Shown: positions 1 to 12,055, counted from the first letter of the stretch. The stretch: 64,000 nucleotides of DNA from Manis javanica (GCF_040802235.1 NC_133156.1:143389173-143453172), one strand, 5' to 3'. Notes: generated by a model not told the origin, from the sequence alone. Numbers and translations: made by a program.

Positions 1-500
1 CAGTATACACAGTTGAAGAGGATCAGAATACACCACCACAAATATGACACTTTGGTGTATTGATTATTTTGAGCTGAAGGCAATTGGGAAACAGCAGACA
101 CAAGAGCATTTTGCCCTTCCCCTTCTACTTAAAGCCTAGGCATGAATTCACATCTCCCTTCCCCCTCCTGGATGGAGAGAGCAACCCTCATCACCAGAAA
201 TGGAGAGAGCATTAGATGAGTCTGTGCAAAGGAACCTTACTAAAATAACCTTTATCTTTCATCAGTTCTGCTAATATTTCCTAATCACTTCACCACAGTT
301 TATCACCCTTTGTTAAAATGGTATGTATATAAGCCCTGAGTCTAACCATTTCTTTGGTTATGACTTCTTTTCTGTGAATTCCCAGGATACTTAAATTAAA
401 AATATTAATAACATTTATATGCCTTTTCTCCTGTTAATCTGTCTTTTGTCAATTACATTCACAGGCTCCCAGACATTGAATCTAAGAGAACAGAGGTGAG
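1..500 (+). repeat. Probable ERV LTR remnant
   Basis: The stretch reads like the 3' part of an old endogenous-retrovirus LTR: a TATA-like run near 326, then AT-rich DNA, then a segment ending near 500. The family call (ERVL-like) is from memory of consensus style and is uncertain. No coding region is present, and the 5' end lies outside the window. Confidence 0.35.
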
Positions 501-1828
501 ACAACATCTAGGCTATCAGTATTTCTCTGCATGCCACTGTATTGTTTTAACTTTTGTTCTATTGTTTTCATTGTAATTCAGTTCTAACCCTTTTGAGTTT
601 TTATTATAATTTCTTCATTGTACTAATATAACATGTTTTATATAAAATCTTTATTGACTTCCTTTTGTGGGGTAATACGTGGGTAGTTTTAGTAACTGTT
701 CACATCTGCTTGAAAAGACTGTATGATCTTGAATTACTAATGAAGAGATTTATATCTTTGGGTTTAGTGATCCCAGTTCCTCCTTTCTGACAGAAATTTT
801 TTCAATTAAAAAGAAAAAATTTCCATTGGAAAATCTGTGTCAAATAGTGAATTTAATCTATTTGTATTTATGTGGATTTATTCCAGACATGTTATTTCTT
901 GCTTTTCAATGGGTTTTCAATTTTCTTTTTCTTTTCCTTTCCTGCTTTCTGTTTGGTCAAGCTTGTTTAGGTTCCTTGCTCATTTCCACTCCCAGTTCTT
1001 TCTCCTGATTCTTGTTTTTATTTGAGTCTCTTCCTTGCGTGTAGCTTCTTAGAATGAGCATCTCTTTCATCTGGGTAGAGATTTGGGGCCTGGATTATGA
1101 AAGTCTTGGTGTAAAGTAGATCTGCATTTGCTGCTGCCTGGTCTCCAGGGATATCACTGCTCAAGGTCATAGTCTAGGTATTTCTACTTTGAAAGGATAG
1201 TGATATTTGGGGGATTGGCTTCTTTTATCCTTCCCTGGGCTTTCTAACTATAATCCTAGTACTGGTTGGCAGAGTTTTTTTTTTCCTCTTTTGTTATTTA
1301 TTTATTTTTACTTTCCCTACTAACTATGAACCTTTGAGGGCTCTGACATTGTATAGGGAGCTCTTAGTTACAAATCCCCATCTCACGGGGTCTCAGAGCC
1401 TCCCTGGACCCCAACTCCTATGCACCTTTTGTGTTAAGGCTCATTTCTGGGTCTGGTCTGTTCCCCAGCATTGATGGGCTCCCTCAGCACCTGCTCATGC
1501 TGCCCTGACTGTGGCTTTCCATTTCCTCTCCAATCCTGGCTCGAAGTTGTTCCCATTTTCCTAGGAGCTCCACCATTTTAGTTTTTATATGTTGGTTACA
1601 GTCACTCTGGTACTTCAAGTGTTTGTAAAGGAATGGATTCCTGTTAGCCTTAATTTGCAGTGTTGCCAAAACTAGATGTTATCAATGATTTCCTTTATGA
1701 ATTTCCTTTATATTTAAAATTAATTTAAAATTAATTTTTTTTCTGTAATCTTCATTTTCATTTACTTAGTGCTTATGTTCTTTGGATTTGCACCATTTAG
1801 AATATAATGCATGTTTCTCTCTACATAG
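501..1828. other. Non-coding DNA upstream of CMBL first coding exon
   Basis: AT-rich DNA with T-runs and no ORF of recognisable ancestry. The short frames at 826-1025 and 1484-1669 are low-complexity translations. It is probably the end of the intron preceding the coding-start exon of CMBL, because a pyrimidine-rich tract and AG acceptor sit at 1827-1828. The CMBL promoter is therefore probably outside the window. Confidence 0.6.
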
Positions 1829-2062
1829 CCCAACTTCATTACCTCCAATGGCTAATGAAGCTCAGCCTTGTCCGTGTGACATTGGCCACAAGATAGAGTA
1901 TGGCGGGATGGGGCATGAAGTCCAGGTCCAGCACATCAAGGCTTATGTCACCAAACCCTCCATTGACACGGGGAAGGCTGTGGTCGTCATTCAAGATATA
2001 TTCGGCTGGCAGTTGCCCAATACAAGATATATGGCTGATATGATTGCAGGAAATGGATATAT
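1829..2062 (+). CDS. CMBL: CMBL coding exon 1 with start codon
   Basis: The acceptor AG is at 1827-1828, followed by 19 nt of 5'UTR and the ATG at 1848. The coding part runs to 2062 and encodes residues 1-71 plus two bases of codon 72. The donor GTATGT starts at 2063. A second GT at 2067 would break the frame. Confidence 0.92.
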
Positions 2063-5000
2063 GTATGTATAAAGTTATATTCCTTTGCTTAGATTCATGT
2101 AAATTTCTGTGATCCATTTTCTTCCCTTCAGGAAAAGCAAAACCAAACCAAGCCATGACTGTATTCTAATTTACAGTATCTACTTCCTTATCTTACTGGG
2201 CTGCAGGTAAATGGGGAATGCCCATCTGAAATTTTAACACGTGCCCAGTGTCCAATGGAAGCCACCTGCTTCTGCCTCAGTCCCTGGGCTTCAGACCTTC
2301 CTCACGGTGCCTAGCCCTGTTGATGTGTGGGACACTGTGAGAGTCCTTGCTAATGGGGGTCCCTAACAGATGCAGGTACAGGATGCCTGGGGCAGACCTC
2401 ACCAGCTCTGAAATGGACCCATTATTTGGCTTTTGATGTGTCTCAATCTCAAATCCATACTTTGCAAGCTGGGCATCCATGGTTATCTTGGTGTAAACAC
2501 ACTATTCCTAGCATGGTACTGTCTGAATTAGACGGGGTTCCAGAACTGGCATAGTGACACCTCACTCATCTCCTAAGGATTATTTTTGTCACATTCAGTG
2601 GCGTGGCCTGTGGTGGATGCTGTCCCCCATTTGCGTCTCATGCTTTTGTTAAGAGTGTCAGTAAACACAGGAGAGTAGGACCCATTCCTTCCTCTCTCCA
2701 GCCTCAGAAAGCACAGAACCCGGGGTGTGATGCATCCAATATCCTTGTTTTTTTCAAACAGAGAGGCTGGAAATCAAAGCGTGCCTACCTCGTTTTCCTG
2801 TGAAGAGAAGCCCATTTAAAGAGGCACACTCACTACCACATGGCATGTTTAGTGTGGATGGAAAAGAGGACTTCCCCTGGCTTTTCACTTCTTTATGTCC
2901 CCAAATTTTTCCTGGAAGATGTGGCAACGTAACTTTATAGGGGCAAAAACAAGTAACAAAAATAACAGCCAAGCCTCATTGCCTTCCGGGCATGGGCCTT
3001 ACGGGGGTAACTTTCCTTAACCCCCAACAGCCGCCCCAGGGCAGGACTATCTTTGTTCCCATATCTTTGAACCAGGGTGGGTTCACTTGCCCCAGTCACC
3101 CAGCAGCAACTGGCAGACTGAGTGGAACTGTGGCTTCTGCTGCCTAATGGCAGGTGGGTCCTTCAGCTAGAGACCCACCATGAAAAATGAAGACGATGCC
3201 TATGATTTACAAGCGCTTCCACACTTACAGGACTCATCTTGCCCTCAAAATAATCCTCTGAGTTTGGGCGGTGCTGGGCGCAGGTTCCATCTGTCAGAGC
3301 AAGAAAATGAGGCTAAAAATAGCCAGATGACTTGTTAAGGTAACAGGGCAGAATGGGGCAGAACTGGAACTCAAACTTAGATTCTCCTGAGCCCGACCTC
3401 AGGGTCCCTTCCGCGCGGCAGGAGGGGCCGTGGCCTGCATCCACAGCGACGGCCTTTATTTTAGGAAATGCTCTCTGTCTGGAGTGGCCTCGGCCCGCCC
3501 CTGGAGTTGATTCGCAAGCAGATCGATGTAGACTTGAGCGATGTGGCATGTTTTCTCTCCGTGACCCTTTTTAGAACCTGCACTAGACCATTCACTCTCG
3601 TCAGGAGATTGTGCCCTGCTGGCGTCCTGGGCAGAGGCTATGAAAATTGCCTTGTCATAATGACTGGACATGCTCCCCAGGTGTGCCTTAGGTCAGCGTT
3701 GAAGACCAGCTGAGAGATGCGGTCCCTTCTCCTGGGGCAGGAGGAGCCCTGTACTCACCCTGCCCCAGGCACTGCTGGCCGGGCCCCCAGCCTGTGCTTT
3801 AGTCTAGAGTGGGCAGTGTGCCCTGCAGGCTGGTCTTATCATTTCCCATGGGCTGGGCCCTAAGCAGGCTGCCAGAGGCCGTGTACCTACAGTTGTGAAA
3901 TCCGAGATGGTCTGGCCTGAGGCCAGTACGCATCTTTGCTGCCATCAGAGTTGGCCTTCGTGGCCACTATTTTTCCTTTCCTGGGAGCCAGAATTGCCAG
4001 CGTAGCAAGTTTAATGAATATAAGCAATACCAAGTCCCAGTAGCACTGAAGCTAAGAGTAATGAATGTCTTTATTTTACAGAGCCATTGTTCCAGACTTC
4101 TTCATAGGTCAAGAGCCCTGGGACCCCTCTAGGGACTGGTCCACTTTCCCCGAGTGGTTGAAAACAAGAGACGCCCGAAAGATCAATAAGTAAGTTGTTG
4201 GCGGGTGCAGCTGTGTTTGTGGTGCCCCCAGGGCACCAGGGAGAGCAGAGGCCAGGAGAGGTGGCTGTGGCCTCACTGTTCAGCACCCACCCTCCCTCCC
4301 TGCCAGTAGCCAGCCAGGGGAGTCCTTCCTAAAGGGCAAAGGGAACCTTTTAGCAGCGGCTGCCCTGGAAGGTCAGAAACCAGCCAGCGTTCCTCTAGCT
4401 GCCCCAGGAATCTCATTGCTTCCCTTTCTGGGAAGCTTCATGGCACCAATGCCAAGGGAACCATGGAAGGGCCAGTGGTACAATTTCCCTGGACTGTGGG
4501 GCTTTGGGGTCCATGGGGTCAGCGCTCTGCTCCTTCCTTCCCCTTCTGGCAACAGCATCAGTTGAGAAAATGGGCAGAGAAATGGAACTAGAGCAAATGC
4601 CAGCCTGTTACTCCTCAGTGGGGACCCATGGCTTTGGATCTGAGGCCCAAAGGGCCAGACCTTCCCCCCAGTCTTGACCTTGACCCTCTCCCTTACTGCC
4701 CAGGCAGACTTTGGGTCTTTAGGTCAGACCCACCAGAACTGCTATCTTGCCAGGGTCCAGAGGCCAGTAAGAAGGAAAGGGCTAGGGGATCCATCCCCTA
4801 GGATAGCAGCCTTGTGTTAAGATAGTTCTGCCAAGTCCGGAAGCAAAGACCAGAGCTCTCAGCTGCCATCCAGACCCAGAGGGGACCTAAATATGGTGGG
4901 GGGAAGAGGCCAGGAATGCTTTCTAATGCCAGGCTCCTCCTGAATAAGAAAACCTGAGCCCAGGGCAAAGGGTGCCCCCACTCCCACCCCGCTCACCTTG

Positions 5001-8000
5001 GCCATTTGTCCTGACCGTTTTCCTCTCCCATCACCTGATTCTACCGCCATGCACCTGAGCCTTATGTTTGATCAGCCCCCGAGCCCACGCTGGGGCCACT
5101 GCTAATGATGTGAACCCCTCCACCTGTGGCCACTCAGTCCCTGGAACTCTCTACTCCTTTCTTCAATCACTGAGTGCCCCCCAGAGCTGAATCCGGGGCT
5201 GCTCCCCTCCCAGCTGCTGAGCCGTGGGGAAGACATGGCCCACAGCCCCAGGGGCATCTGCCCTACTGAGTGCCACTTCCTGGCCACTCAGCCTTGCTAC
5301 CCTCCCCACACTCACTGGGGCCAGACTCTCCTGGGTTCAGGTCACCCTCTTTCTGGGGGCCTTTGCAGAGCAGCGGAGCTTGGTGGCTCAGGCCAGGGTC
5401 TCCCTAGAGTCTCCGTGCCATCTATCCATGGAGATACTGCCCTCTGTCCTGGGGGCTCCCAGCACGGCTGTGTGTATTAGCAAGTATTAACCCCAGGGTC
5501 TTGCAGGCTGAAGACTGGGTCATCAACTCTCCTTGGAATTGCTTCTAGAATGTCAGCCACCTTCTCTTACCTGACCCATCCTGGGGAGTCTCACTGCAGG
5601 GGTATGAAGGTCTGGCTCCCTCACCTGAGTAGGGGGGATCCCTAGGACTATGCCTGCTTGGAGCTACGCTGGGAGCTGGTTGAGGCCTTTGCAGAGACCG
5701 CATCACAGCCAGCATCCCTGTGCCCACTCTGGCTTCCTTCCCCCACTGCCAGCATCAGTTCCAAGACTGCTATAAACCTGCTTCCTTATCCGCTTGCTAG
5801 TCTACTCCAGGGACCGAGCCTGCAACCCCAGGCGAAACAAAATGAAGCAAGAAATGAAGAGTCAATTAGTGGTAAAGCCACAAGAGAACCAGAGACTGAT
5901 ATGAACACGAAATCCAGCTTTGCATATGAAGAGTTGTGGGGTAGGGATAGTTAGGACATTTTTCTCCTTTTGAGGAAAAGCTGTGTGGCTCAGCTTTCCA
6001 TTTGTGAGCACAAATAAGGGTGGCCAGGCATTGGGGAAGCCCAGGGGTAAATATGTAACAGCCACATATTTTAAATCAAAACGAGACGTTAAATGGCAAC
6101 ACTAACGTCTGCACTCGACCGAGGTCCTTGTATCTGGTCACCTGTCGTTTGTTTGAAAGTGATGTAAAGCTCATCTTGAGTGCTCACTGCTTAAGCAGTC
6201 TTGGAATTTATTGGTTATAGAACTGAAAAGAGGCAGTTTTTGGCTTCAGGCGGGGATTGGCGCATAGCTCAGAAGATACCCCCAGGAAGTGCCCTCCACC
6301 ATCCCTCGGCAGCCGTTCTTGTATGCTGACTCCGTTCTCAGGCAGCTTTCGCCTCTGGGTGGCAAGGTGGCGGCAGCTCCAGTGTTGCCTTGGCCCCTTT
6401 CCCAGAAACCCAGAGAAATTCTCATTTTGCATGGATGGTTCTGAGTCACGAGTCCATCCTCGAACCAATCACTGTGGCCAGGAGATTGCTATGCTCTGAT
6501 TGGCCAGGCCTGAGTCACGCACTCCACTCCTGGAACCAGAGGCAGAACGGCTCCGCCCCCTTCCCACCACTGCATCCGCCACCACAAGGTATATGGACTG
6601 AGCGTGGGGAGGAAGGGTTCATTCAGAGCTAAATCCTGGTGTTCCGTAAGAGTAGGGACAGGTTCAGAGCAACACAAGCAAACATGTTTACCCGAGTCAG
6701 GTAAAGAATTTTATGGAAATTACCTCTTCTTTCTTGCCCCTCCAGTTAAGGCAGTGTTTCTTACTATCAAAGCACTCAAGAAAAATTTAAAAATTAAAAA
6801 TGATTGTTTTTTTCCATTTTATTTTGCAGAATTAAGTACTATACTAACACGAAAATAACTAGCACAAAGTGGTCCAATACAATATGTTTAAATGTGTTCA
6901 AAGATAGGTTATGACTGGAAAAAAAAAAGGAAATGCAACAGAATTGCTTTTGTAAGATAAATTCTAGCCGAAATAAGCAGGCAGAGAGAGGCAACAAAGG
7001 GCCAGGTAATTTATTTAAATACCCCCGGGAGAGGTTCCGTGGCCTTCTTGCCAGAGGCCAGAGAAGTCACACCTGGTTAGGGAGCTGGGGCGCTTATAAG
7101 GGATTAGGAGGGGGAGGAGTGGGCAAACTAGCTTAGGGGGGTGTTGAGAGGTATAATTGGCTAAAGGTGACATAATAGTCAACTAGAAACTTTTTTCCTT
7201 CCAAGAGGGAGGAGGCTGACATCCGGGTCTTAGTTGGCACATCAGGATGGAATTCAGGGAGAGCCGTCCCCTTTCCATATACGGCACGGACTTTGGGGTC
7301 TGGTCTGTTCTCCCCCTATGGCACCTCTCTGTTCTGTTTGCATGTCCTTGTTTTATCTTTCTCCAGCCTAACAGCTTTCTCTGCTTTTTTTTATTGCAAA
7401 TTGAAGAAATCAGCATTTCTTCTTTAGTAAATAAACAGAAATTCCTGGGCTGGCCTTCAGCCCTACCTCCATTTGAGTGTATTGCTCCTAGTTGAAAATG
7501 TGAGTTCCAAACAACCAGTGTGCAAATGAACCACCCGAAGGACAGGGCCACTGGTCCTGGGCCCCGCATGGCCTAAACAGTCCTGGTGGCTTTCCAGATA
7601 TGCTCTGCTGTTTGGGCCTAGGAGGAAATGAGCGATGCAGAGTTGGGGTGTTAGGCAAAGAAACTGAATGTGCCAAGTCAGAGTTTGGGGAGTTGCCCAA
7701 TTGCATCTGGTGCCTGTTGAGAGGAGGAAGAGGAGCCTGGGGCATGGGATGGGGCAGATATTGGGGGTCAGGTTTTGGGAGCTGTGCTGTACCCTTGGCC
7801 TTTATCCCGAGGCTGTGGAAGACCTCAGCTTTCAGCTGGAAAGTTTGCTGGTCAGACCCAGTGTTTACCTAGAGCTCTGCAGCCCTATCAGCTTGTGGGA
7901 GGAGGCTGGGCTTCCGGTGTGGTAAGGAGACCTGTCTGGAGACTTTTGGGAAGATGCGTCACCCAGGCAGAAGGTGATGAGGACTGAGCTCCAAGAGCAA

Positions 8001-9180
8001 AAACCCCAGAACCTCAAGGAACGCCTGCTGTTCCATGGGCACAGTGCTAGCTGCCCAGAGCCTTTCCCGGGCACTCACAGGTTTTGGTCGGGCTTTTTGC
8101 CCCCCCCACCCCAGTTTTATTGAGCTGTAATTGAGACATAACCTTGAGTAAGTTTAAGGCATACAATGTGTTGATTTGATATATTTATATATGCAAAATG
8201 ATTACCACCATGGCCTTGACTATGTGCCAACATCCCATTACATAGTTACAGTTTCTTTCTGGTGGTGAAAATATTTAAGATTGATACTCTTAGCAATATT
8301 CATGTACATAATACCATATTATTAGCTGTAGTCACCACGCTGTATGTGACATCCCAAACTTGTTACTCTTATACTGGAAGTTTGTACCCTTTGTCCAGTA
8401 TCTCCCATTTCTCCCATCCCGAACCCCTGGTAACCACTGTTCTACTCTGTTTCTGAGTTCGATTTTTTAGAATTCACATATAAGTGGTATATACCTCTTG
8501 CTTCTTGAATAACTTTTCTTTCTGTTCTAGAGAGGTAGAGGTTGTCTTGAAGTATCTGAAACAACAGTGTCACGCCCAGAAAATTGGCGTCGTGGGATTC
8601 TGCTGGGGTGGAGTGGCCGTCCATCACGTGATGATGAAATACCCAGAATTCAGGGCAGGGGTGTCCATCTATGGTAAATCTGCCCTGTACGTTTTTACAC
8701 AGTGAGATCAGGAGGAGTGAATGAAGGACAGCCACAAGCCCATTCCCAAGCCAGGGGTTCTGGGTACAACGCAAAACCCAGGTGTGCAGATAGCCTGTCG
8801 TAAGGGACTGTCTTACAGATTTGGAAGTAGAGGTGGAGGTTTGTACTGTAGTACCCAGAATATGTTACCAGGAGTGAGGAGTCCTGGGTCCCAACAGTGT
8901 GCCTTTAGGAAAGGCACCCAACCTGAGGTCTCATTTCTTCCCCTAGGATTAAGGGGATGATGTGGATTTCTGTGATAACGGTTAATAACAAGGAGTATTT
9001 TCCTGAGAAACGTCTATGAAAATAGTTTTCCGGAATTATTTTCAACTGTGTGTGCACGTGCACACACACACACACACACACACACCGGAATTATTTTCAA
9101 CTGTGTGTGCACGTGCACGTACACACACACACACACACACACACACTCCGGAATTATTTTCAGCTGTGTGTGCACGTGCA

Positions 9181-9219
<39 letters not shown>

Positions 9220-9251
9220 CGGAATTATTTTCAACTGTGTGTGCACGTGCA

Positions 9252-9288
<37 letters not shown>

Positions 9289-11965
9289 ATAAAGAAGGAA
9301 AGAAAAGGAAAACCCTCTCTAGAATGTAAATAGCAACATGAACTTTCAGCCAAAGGTATCATAGCAATGAAATGAGGACATTGTATCTGTATAAGGAAAT
9401 GGCATAGTAAGTTCACAAATAGCATTCAGACCATAAAAATGTTAAAAAATGTAAGATACATAAGGAAGTTTTTGGCCTTTCATAATACTGTATCAAGCAG
9501 TTATATAATGAATATTATTTGGCTCTAAGGTTTCCCCACTACAAGCATTTTAAAAAAACCTTTTAAATATTTACTTACACAAAAGGAAATGACCATTTGC
9601 CACGTGCCACGCGGCAAAACGCGGTGGGCGGTTGCTAGCCTGCCTAGAGCCCTGTACACAGCAGCGGACCTTTCTGAGCGCCGTCTCTCCGGTGCCCCCT
9701 TCCGGCGGCTGCTGTGCGGTGCACTTGCTGCGGAGCGTGACCGCGCTCAGAGCCTGCGGGCACATACCGTGGCGTTAACCGAGGGGGCAGGGAGCGTGGC
9801 CATGTTTCCCGTGGCTCCCACTGGCTGGGGAGAAGTTAAACGTGAGGGGAGGCTCTCGGGGTTACTTAGCTTTGCTGTACTGCCAACAGGTAATGGAAAA
9901 AGAAGCTACCCGTTATTTTCTCCCCCCTACTGACTAGAACAACTCTCCTCAGCCAGACGAGTCCTCTTTCTGAGCCGGCCCTGACCTTGGCCCTGCCGTC
10001 GGCCCACTGGGTCAGTTTAGCGAGATCCCCCACCTCGGTATATTCTCAGTCTCCTCATCCCCTCTCTCCAGACCTCCTCACCCTGGCCTCTGTGCTGCAA
10101 GAATCCTGGCAAGTCCTCGGGCCAGGACCTCCTTACCCTGCTGTTCCCTCTTAGTAATTTCCACCCACTGATGCCACCCTGCCCCTTAGCCAGAATCCCC
10201 TTGTCCTTGTTCTCGGCTTGAGCCTGATCTCCCTCCTACTGAAAAACCCCATTGCGGTGGTCCCTCTGGGGTACAATCTCTCTTAACGAGTGTCAGAATA
10301 ATCTTTTCTTTAACACTATTCTTATCTTAAAAAGGCATCATATTGCAAAGCTTTTGCTTATTTTCCTATAGGAGTGGGCACACCCACATTGTCTTAATCC
10401 CCAAGGTAGAACATGCTTTTGACAAAACGAACTCTAAATTCTGAAATGAAGGATGAAAGCTAATCTTCACGGATGGCCTGCTAGGACCAGGTGCTGTGTC
10501 AGGAGCAAATACTCTGTTGTGTGTCTAATACTCTGCTGAACGGTCACTCTACCTTATGAATGAAGCCACTCGGCACACAGAAGTCAGAACCTGTGGGGCT
10601 TGTTTGTGTAGACTGTGAGAAACTTCTAGAACAGTGGGGGTCAGATAGAGTTGTCAGTCTGTCAGTGAAGACACATCACAGAAGAGAGCGTTTTTCAGGC
10701 TGTTTCTGTATCTTTTCATGGTCTGGTTCTATTATTCATGGCCTGATGCCTTGTAAAGGAAGTGGAGAGTAGATGAACTTCTCTTTGGCACTAATTTTAT
10801 AGGCGAGGACGCTTCTATGAAATTGCTAAAAAGAAAATAGGACCCTGAAAGCACGTATTTTACTTCTGCAACATCAAACCAAGCCCTTCTGGTTTTCTGT
10901 TTGGAAACCGTATGGCTCATGTATGGGCAGTCCATTCTCACATCCCTGTCCGCATTCTCCAGGCATTGTCAGGGACTCTGAAGATGTGCACAACCTTAAG
11001 AACCCCACGCTGTTCATCTTTGCTGAAAATGATGCCGTGATTCCTCTTGAGCAGGTAAGTTGGCGTCATTCCTCTTCCTGTTTCTGTATTCCATACATGA
11101 TTTGACATTTCACGGAAAACTTCCCACAGCATTCATTTGTTGCACCAAATACTTTTAAACATTAGTCTTATAGGTGGGTTTTACTGGGAAGTTAGAGTAG
11201 ACTGCAATCCCACCACAGTGCTCTTGGTGTGGCTGGTTACTGGGTCCAGAAGCAGGCCCCACCTCCTTGTCCCCACATGTAATCCACCAGTTATCATAAG
11301 GCATATATCCTTACAGACATGGATGCATTAACCCCAGTACATTGATAAGGAGAAAGTGGAAGAAAACTGTGGCTCAGTGCAGTCCTTTAGAAATCGTTGT
11401 TGTTATTCATAACCAGTGCTTTATGACTAATACAAATCTCAGGTAGTTTATACTTGAATATATATACTGCATATACTTGAATGTATTACATCTTGGATAC
11501 ATTGAATATTTGATTATATATTGAATAATATATAAAATATATTGATACAATTTCAAATAATTGATGTTGCATTCTTTTTATATTGCCTGCTCTGAACTCT
11601 CTGCTTTGCCAGAGGTAAGGACTGTGTTCGTTACAAAATTAAAAGTAAAAAATTCATTCTACCTATGGAACTTAATTTAAAGCACCTATGCAAAATCTCT
11701 TTTATGAGCATTCAGACAAGATTTGGAAGATGGGGAGTACTACTAGGGGGTTAAAGTCACCATCATGATATCTTTTGCACACCAGGTTGCTTTGCTGACT
11801 CAGAAGTTGAAAGAGCACTGCCAAGTGGAATATCAAATTAAAACATTTTCTGGGCAAACGCATGGGTTTGTGCATCGAAAGAGAGAGGACTGTTCGCCTG
11901 AAGACAAGCCCTATATTGACGAGGCAAGGAGGAATTTAATTGAATGGTTGAACAAGTATGTTTAG
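1848..11965 (+). CDS. CMBL: CMBL, carboxymethylenebutenolidase homolog (five coding exons)
   Basis: Dienelactone-hydrolase-family alpha/beta hydrolase of the cytosol. The human enzyme hydrolyses ester and lactone substrates and activates the prodrug olmesartan medoxomil. Coding exons are 1848-2062, 4082-4189, 8531-8673, 10963-11054 and 11786-11965. All junctions are GT-AG and keep the frame, giving 738 nt and 245 aa, the length I recall for human. The family catalytic triad falls at the expected positions: Cys132 in the GFCWGG nucleophile elbow, Asp179 in FAENDA, and His212 in SGQTHGF. The start is the ATG at 1848 ([10 protein letters not shown]), just after an acceptor at 1828; an in-frame ATG at 1782 lies before that acceptor and is intronic. 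The gene converges on CCT5. No frameshift or early stop is seen. A non-coding first exon and the promoter probably lie upstream of the window. Confidence 0.96.
2063..4081 (+). other. CMBL intron 1 (of the coding part)
   Basis: About 2 kb with no supported gene. Two short stretches (about 2975-3125 and 3200-3395) look like old MIR copies. The rest is unassigned. Confidence 0.8.
3200..3395 (-). repeat. MIR-like SINE fragment
   Basis: It has the reverse-oriented MIR pattern: a segment about low-order decimal expression of counts, then 'gaaaatgaggct', then a segment matching the tRNA-related half ('aactggaactcaaac'). It is old and diverged. Confidence 0.5.
4082..4189 (+). CDS. CMBL: CMBL coding exon 2
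   Basis: Acceptor TTTTACAG ends at 4081 and donor GTAAGT starts at 4190. It encodes the [15 protein letters not shown] segment, conserved in vertebrate CMBL. It enters with one base completing codon 72 and leaves two bases of codon 108. Confidence 0.94.
6930..7560 (-). repeat. Candidate LTR remnant
   Basis: Read on the minus strand it has a TATA-like CTTATAAG (about 7093-7100) and, downstream, an AAATAAA poly(A)-like signal (about 7010-7017), as in an LTR. The family is not recognised and the boundaries are guesses. Confidence 0.3.
8108..8505 (-). repeat. L1 3'-end fragment, antisense to CMBL
   Basis: The plus strand reads as the reverse complement of a mammalian L1M 3'UTR: a 'ttttattgagctgtaattgagacata' type start, then the TTTGATATATTTATATAT and GATTACCACCATGGCC segments, then the CTGGTAACCACTGTTCTACTC block and a terminal ACATATAAGTG motif. 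It ends about 25 bp before CMBL exon 3. Confidence 0.85.
8531..8673 (+). CDS. CMBL: CMBL coding exon 3 (catalytic cysteine)
   Basis: Acceptor TCTGTTCTAG ends at 8530 and donor GTAAAT starts at 8674. It encodes [13 protein letters not shown] through GFCWGG (Cys132) to AGVSIY. The upstream polypyrimidine tract lies only about 25 bp from an antisense L1 fragment. Confidence 0.95.
9030..9286. repeat. Compound (CA)n minisatellite, four units
   Basis: Four head-to-tail units begin at 9030, 9085, 9148 and 9219. Each starts CCGGAATTATTTTCA, runs into an alternating TGTGTGCACGTGCACGTA core, and ends in a CA tract of differing length (unit lengths about 55, 63, 71 and 68). Unit 3 carries an A-to-G change (CAGCTG). 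The cores are near-palindromic alternating purine/pyrimidine, a Z-DNA or hairpin type of sequence. Confidence 0.97.
9598..9790. other. CpG-rich patch inside CMBL intron
   Basis: CpG dinucleotides are dense here, compared with very few in the flanking intron. There is a CACGTGCCACGCGGC start and a CCTTCCGGCGGC block. A 114-aa open frame runs through it but resembles no protein I recognise. It may be part of a GC-rich LTR or an orphan intragenic CpG island. Confidence 0.5.
9880..10330 (+). repeat. Candidate ERV LTR segment
   Basis: A CT-rich run is followed by a 'cattgcggtggtccctctggg' type stretch and a terminal AATAATCTTTTCTTTAACA, the style of a class-I ERV LTR U5 end. The family and limits are uncertain. 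Confidence 0.3.
10963..11054 (+). CDS. CMBL: CMBL coding exon 4 (catalytic aspartate)
   Basis: Acceptor TTCTCCAG ends at 10962 and donor GTAAGT starts at 11055. It encodes [20 protein letters not shown] and then [11 protein letters not shown], with Asp179 of the triad. Confidence 0.95.
11055..11785 (+). other. CMBL intron 4
   Basis: 731 bp, AT-rich. A TATTGAATAT-type low-complexity stretch lies at about 11450-11580. Nothing else is recognised. Confidence 0.85.
11786..11965 (+). CDS. CMBL: CMBL last coding exon (catalytic histidine, stop)
   Basis: Acceptor ACACCAG ends at 11785. It encodes [12 protein letters not shown] through [14 protein letters not shown] (His212) to WLNKYV, with the TAG stop at 11963-11965. 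Confidence 0.96.
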   Translation, partial: VALLTQKLKEHCQVEYQIKTFSGQTHGFVHRKREDCSPEDKPYIDEARRNLIEWLNKYV

Positions 11966-12055
11966 CTGTCGCCAAGTACAAACTTTCTCAAATTAGTTTG
12001 CATCCAGAAATGTGCTAAAGACCCGGTCATTTGATTTAATTTTCACTTTATATAA

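Larger units (their letters stand above)
4190..8530 (+). other. CMBL intron 2
   Basis: About 4.3 kb. The first part (4200-5900) is GC-richer and has several short open frames without family resemblance. A probable reverse-strand LTR-like piece lies at about 6930-7560, and a minus-strand L1 end lies just before the next exon. No gene is supported. Confidence 0.75.
8674..10962 (+). other. CMBL intron 3
   Basis: It holds the compound CA minisatellite (9030-9286), a CpG-rich patch (about 9598-9790) and an LTR-like segment (about 9880-10330). About 10380-10560 is weakly MIR-like. No gene is supported. Confidence 0.75.

Noticed and set aside
1782-1847. Upstream in-frame ATG extending CMBL
   Set aside because: It lies before the splice acceptor at 1828, and the extension does not match the known N-terminus.
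9030-9286. CRISPR-like repeat/spacer appearance
   Set aside because: The 'spacers' are CA tracts of varying length. This is a eukaryotic minisatellite and no cas genes are present.
9014-9333. Several His/Thr- or Val/Cys-rich frames
   Set aside because: Translations of the CA/GT minisatellite.
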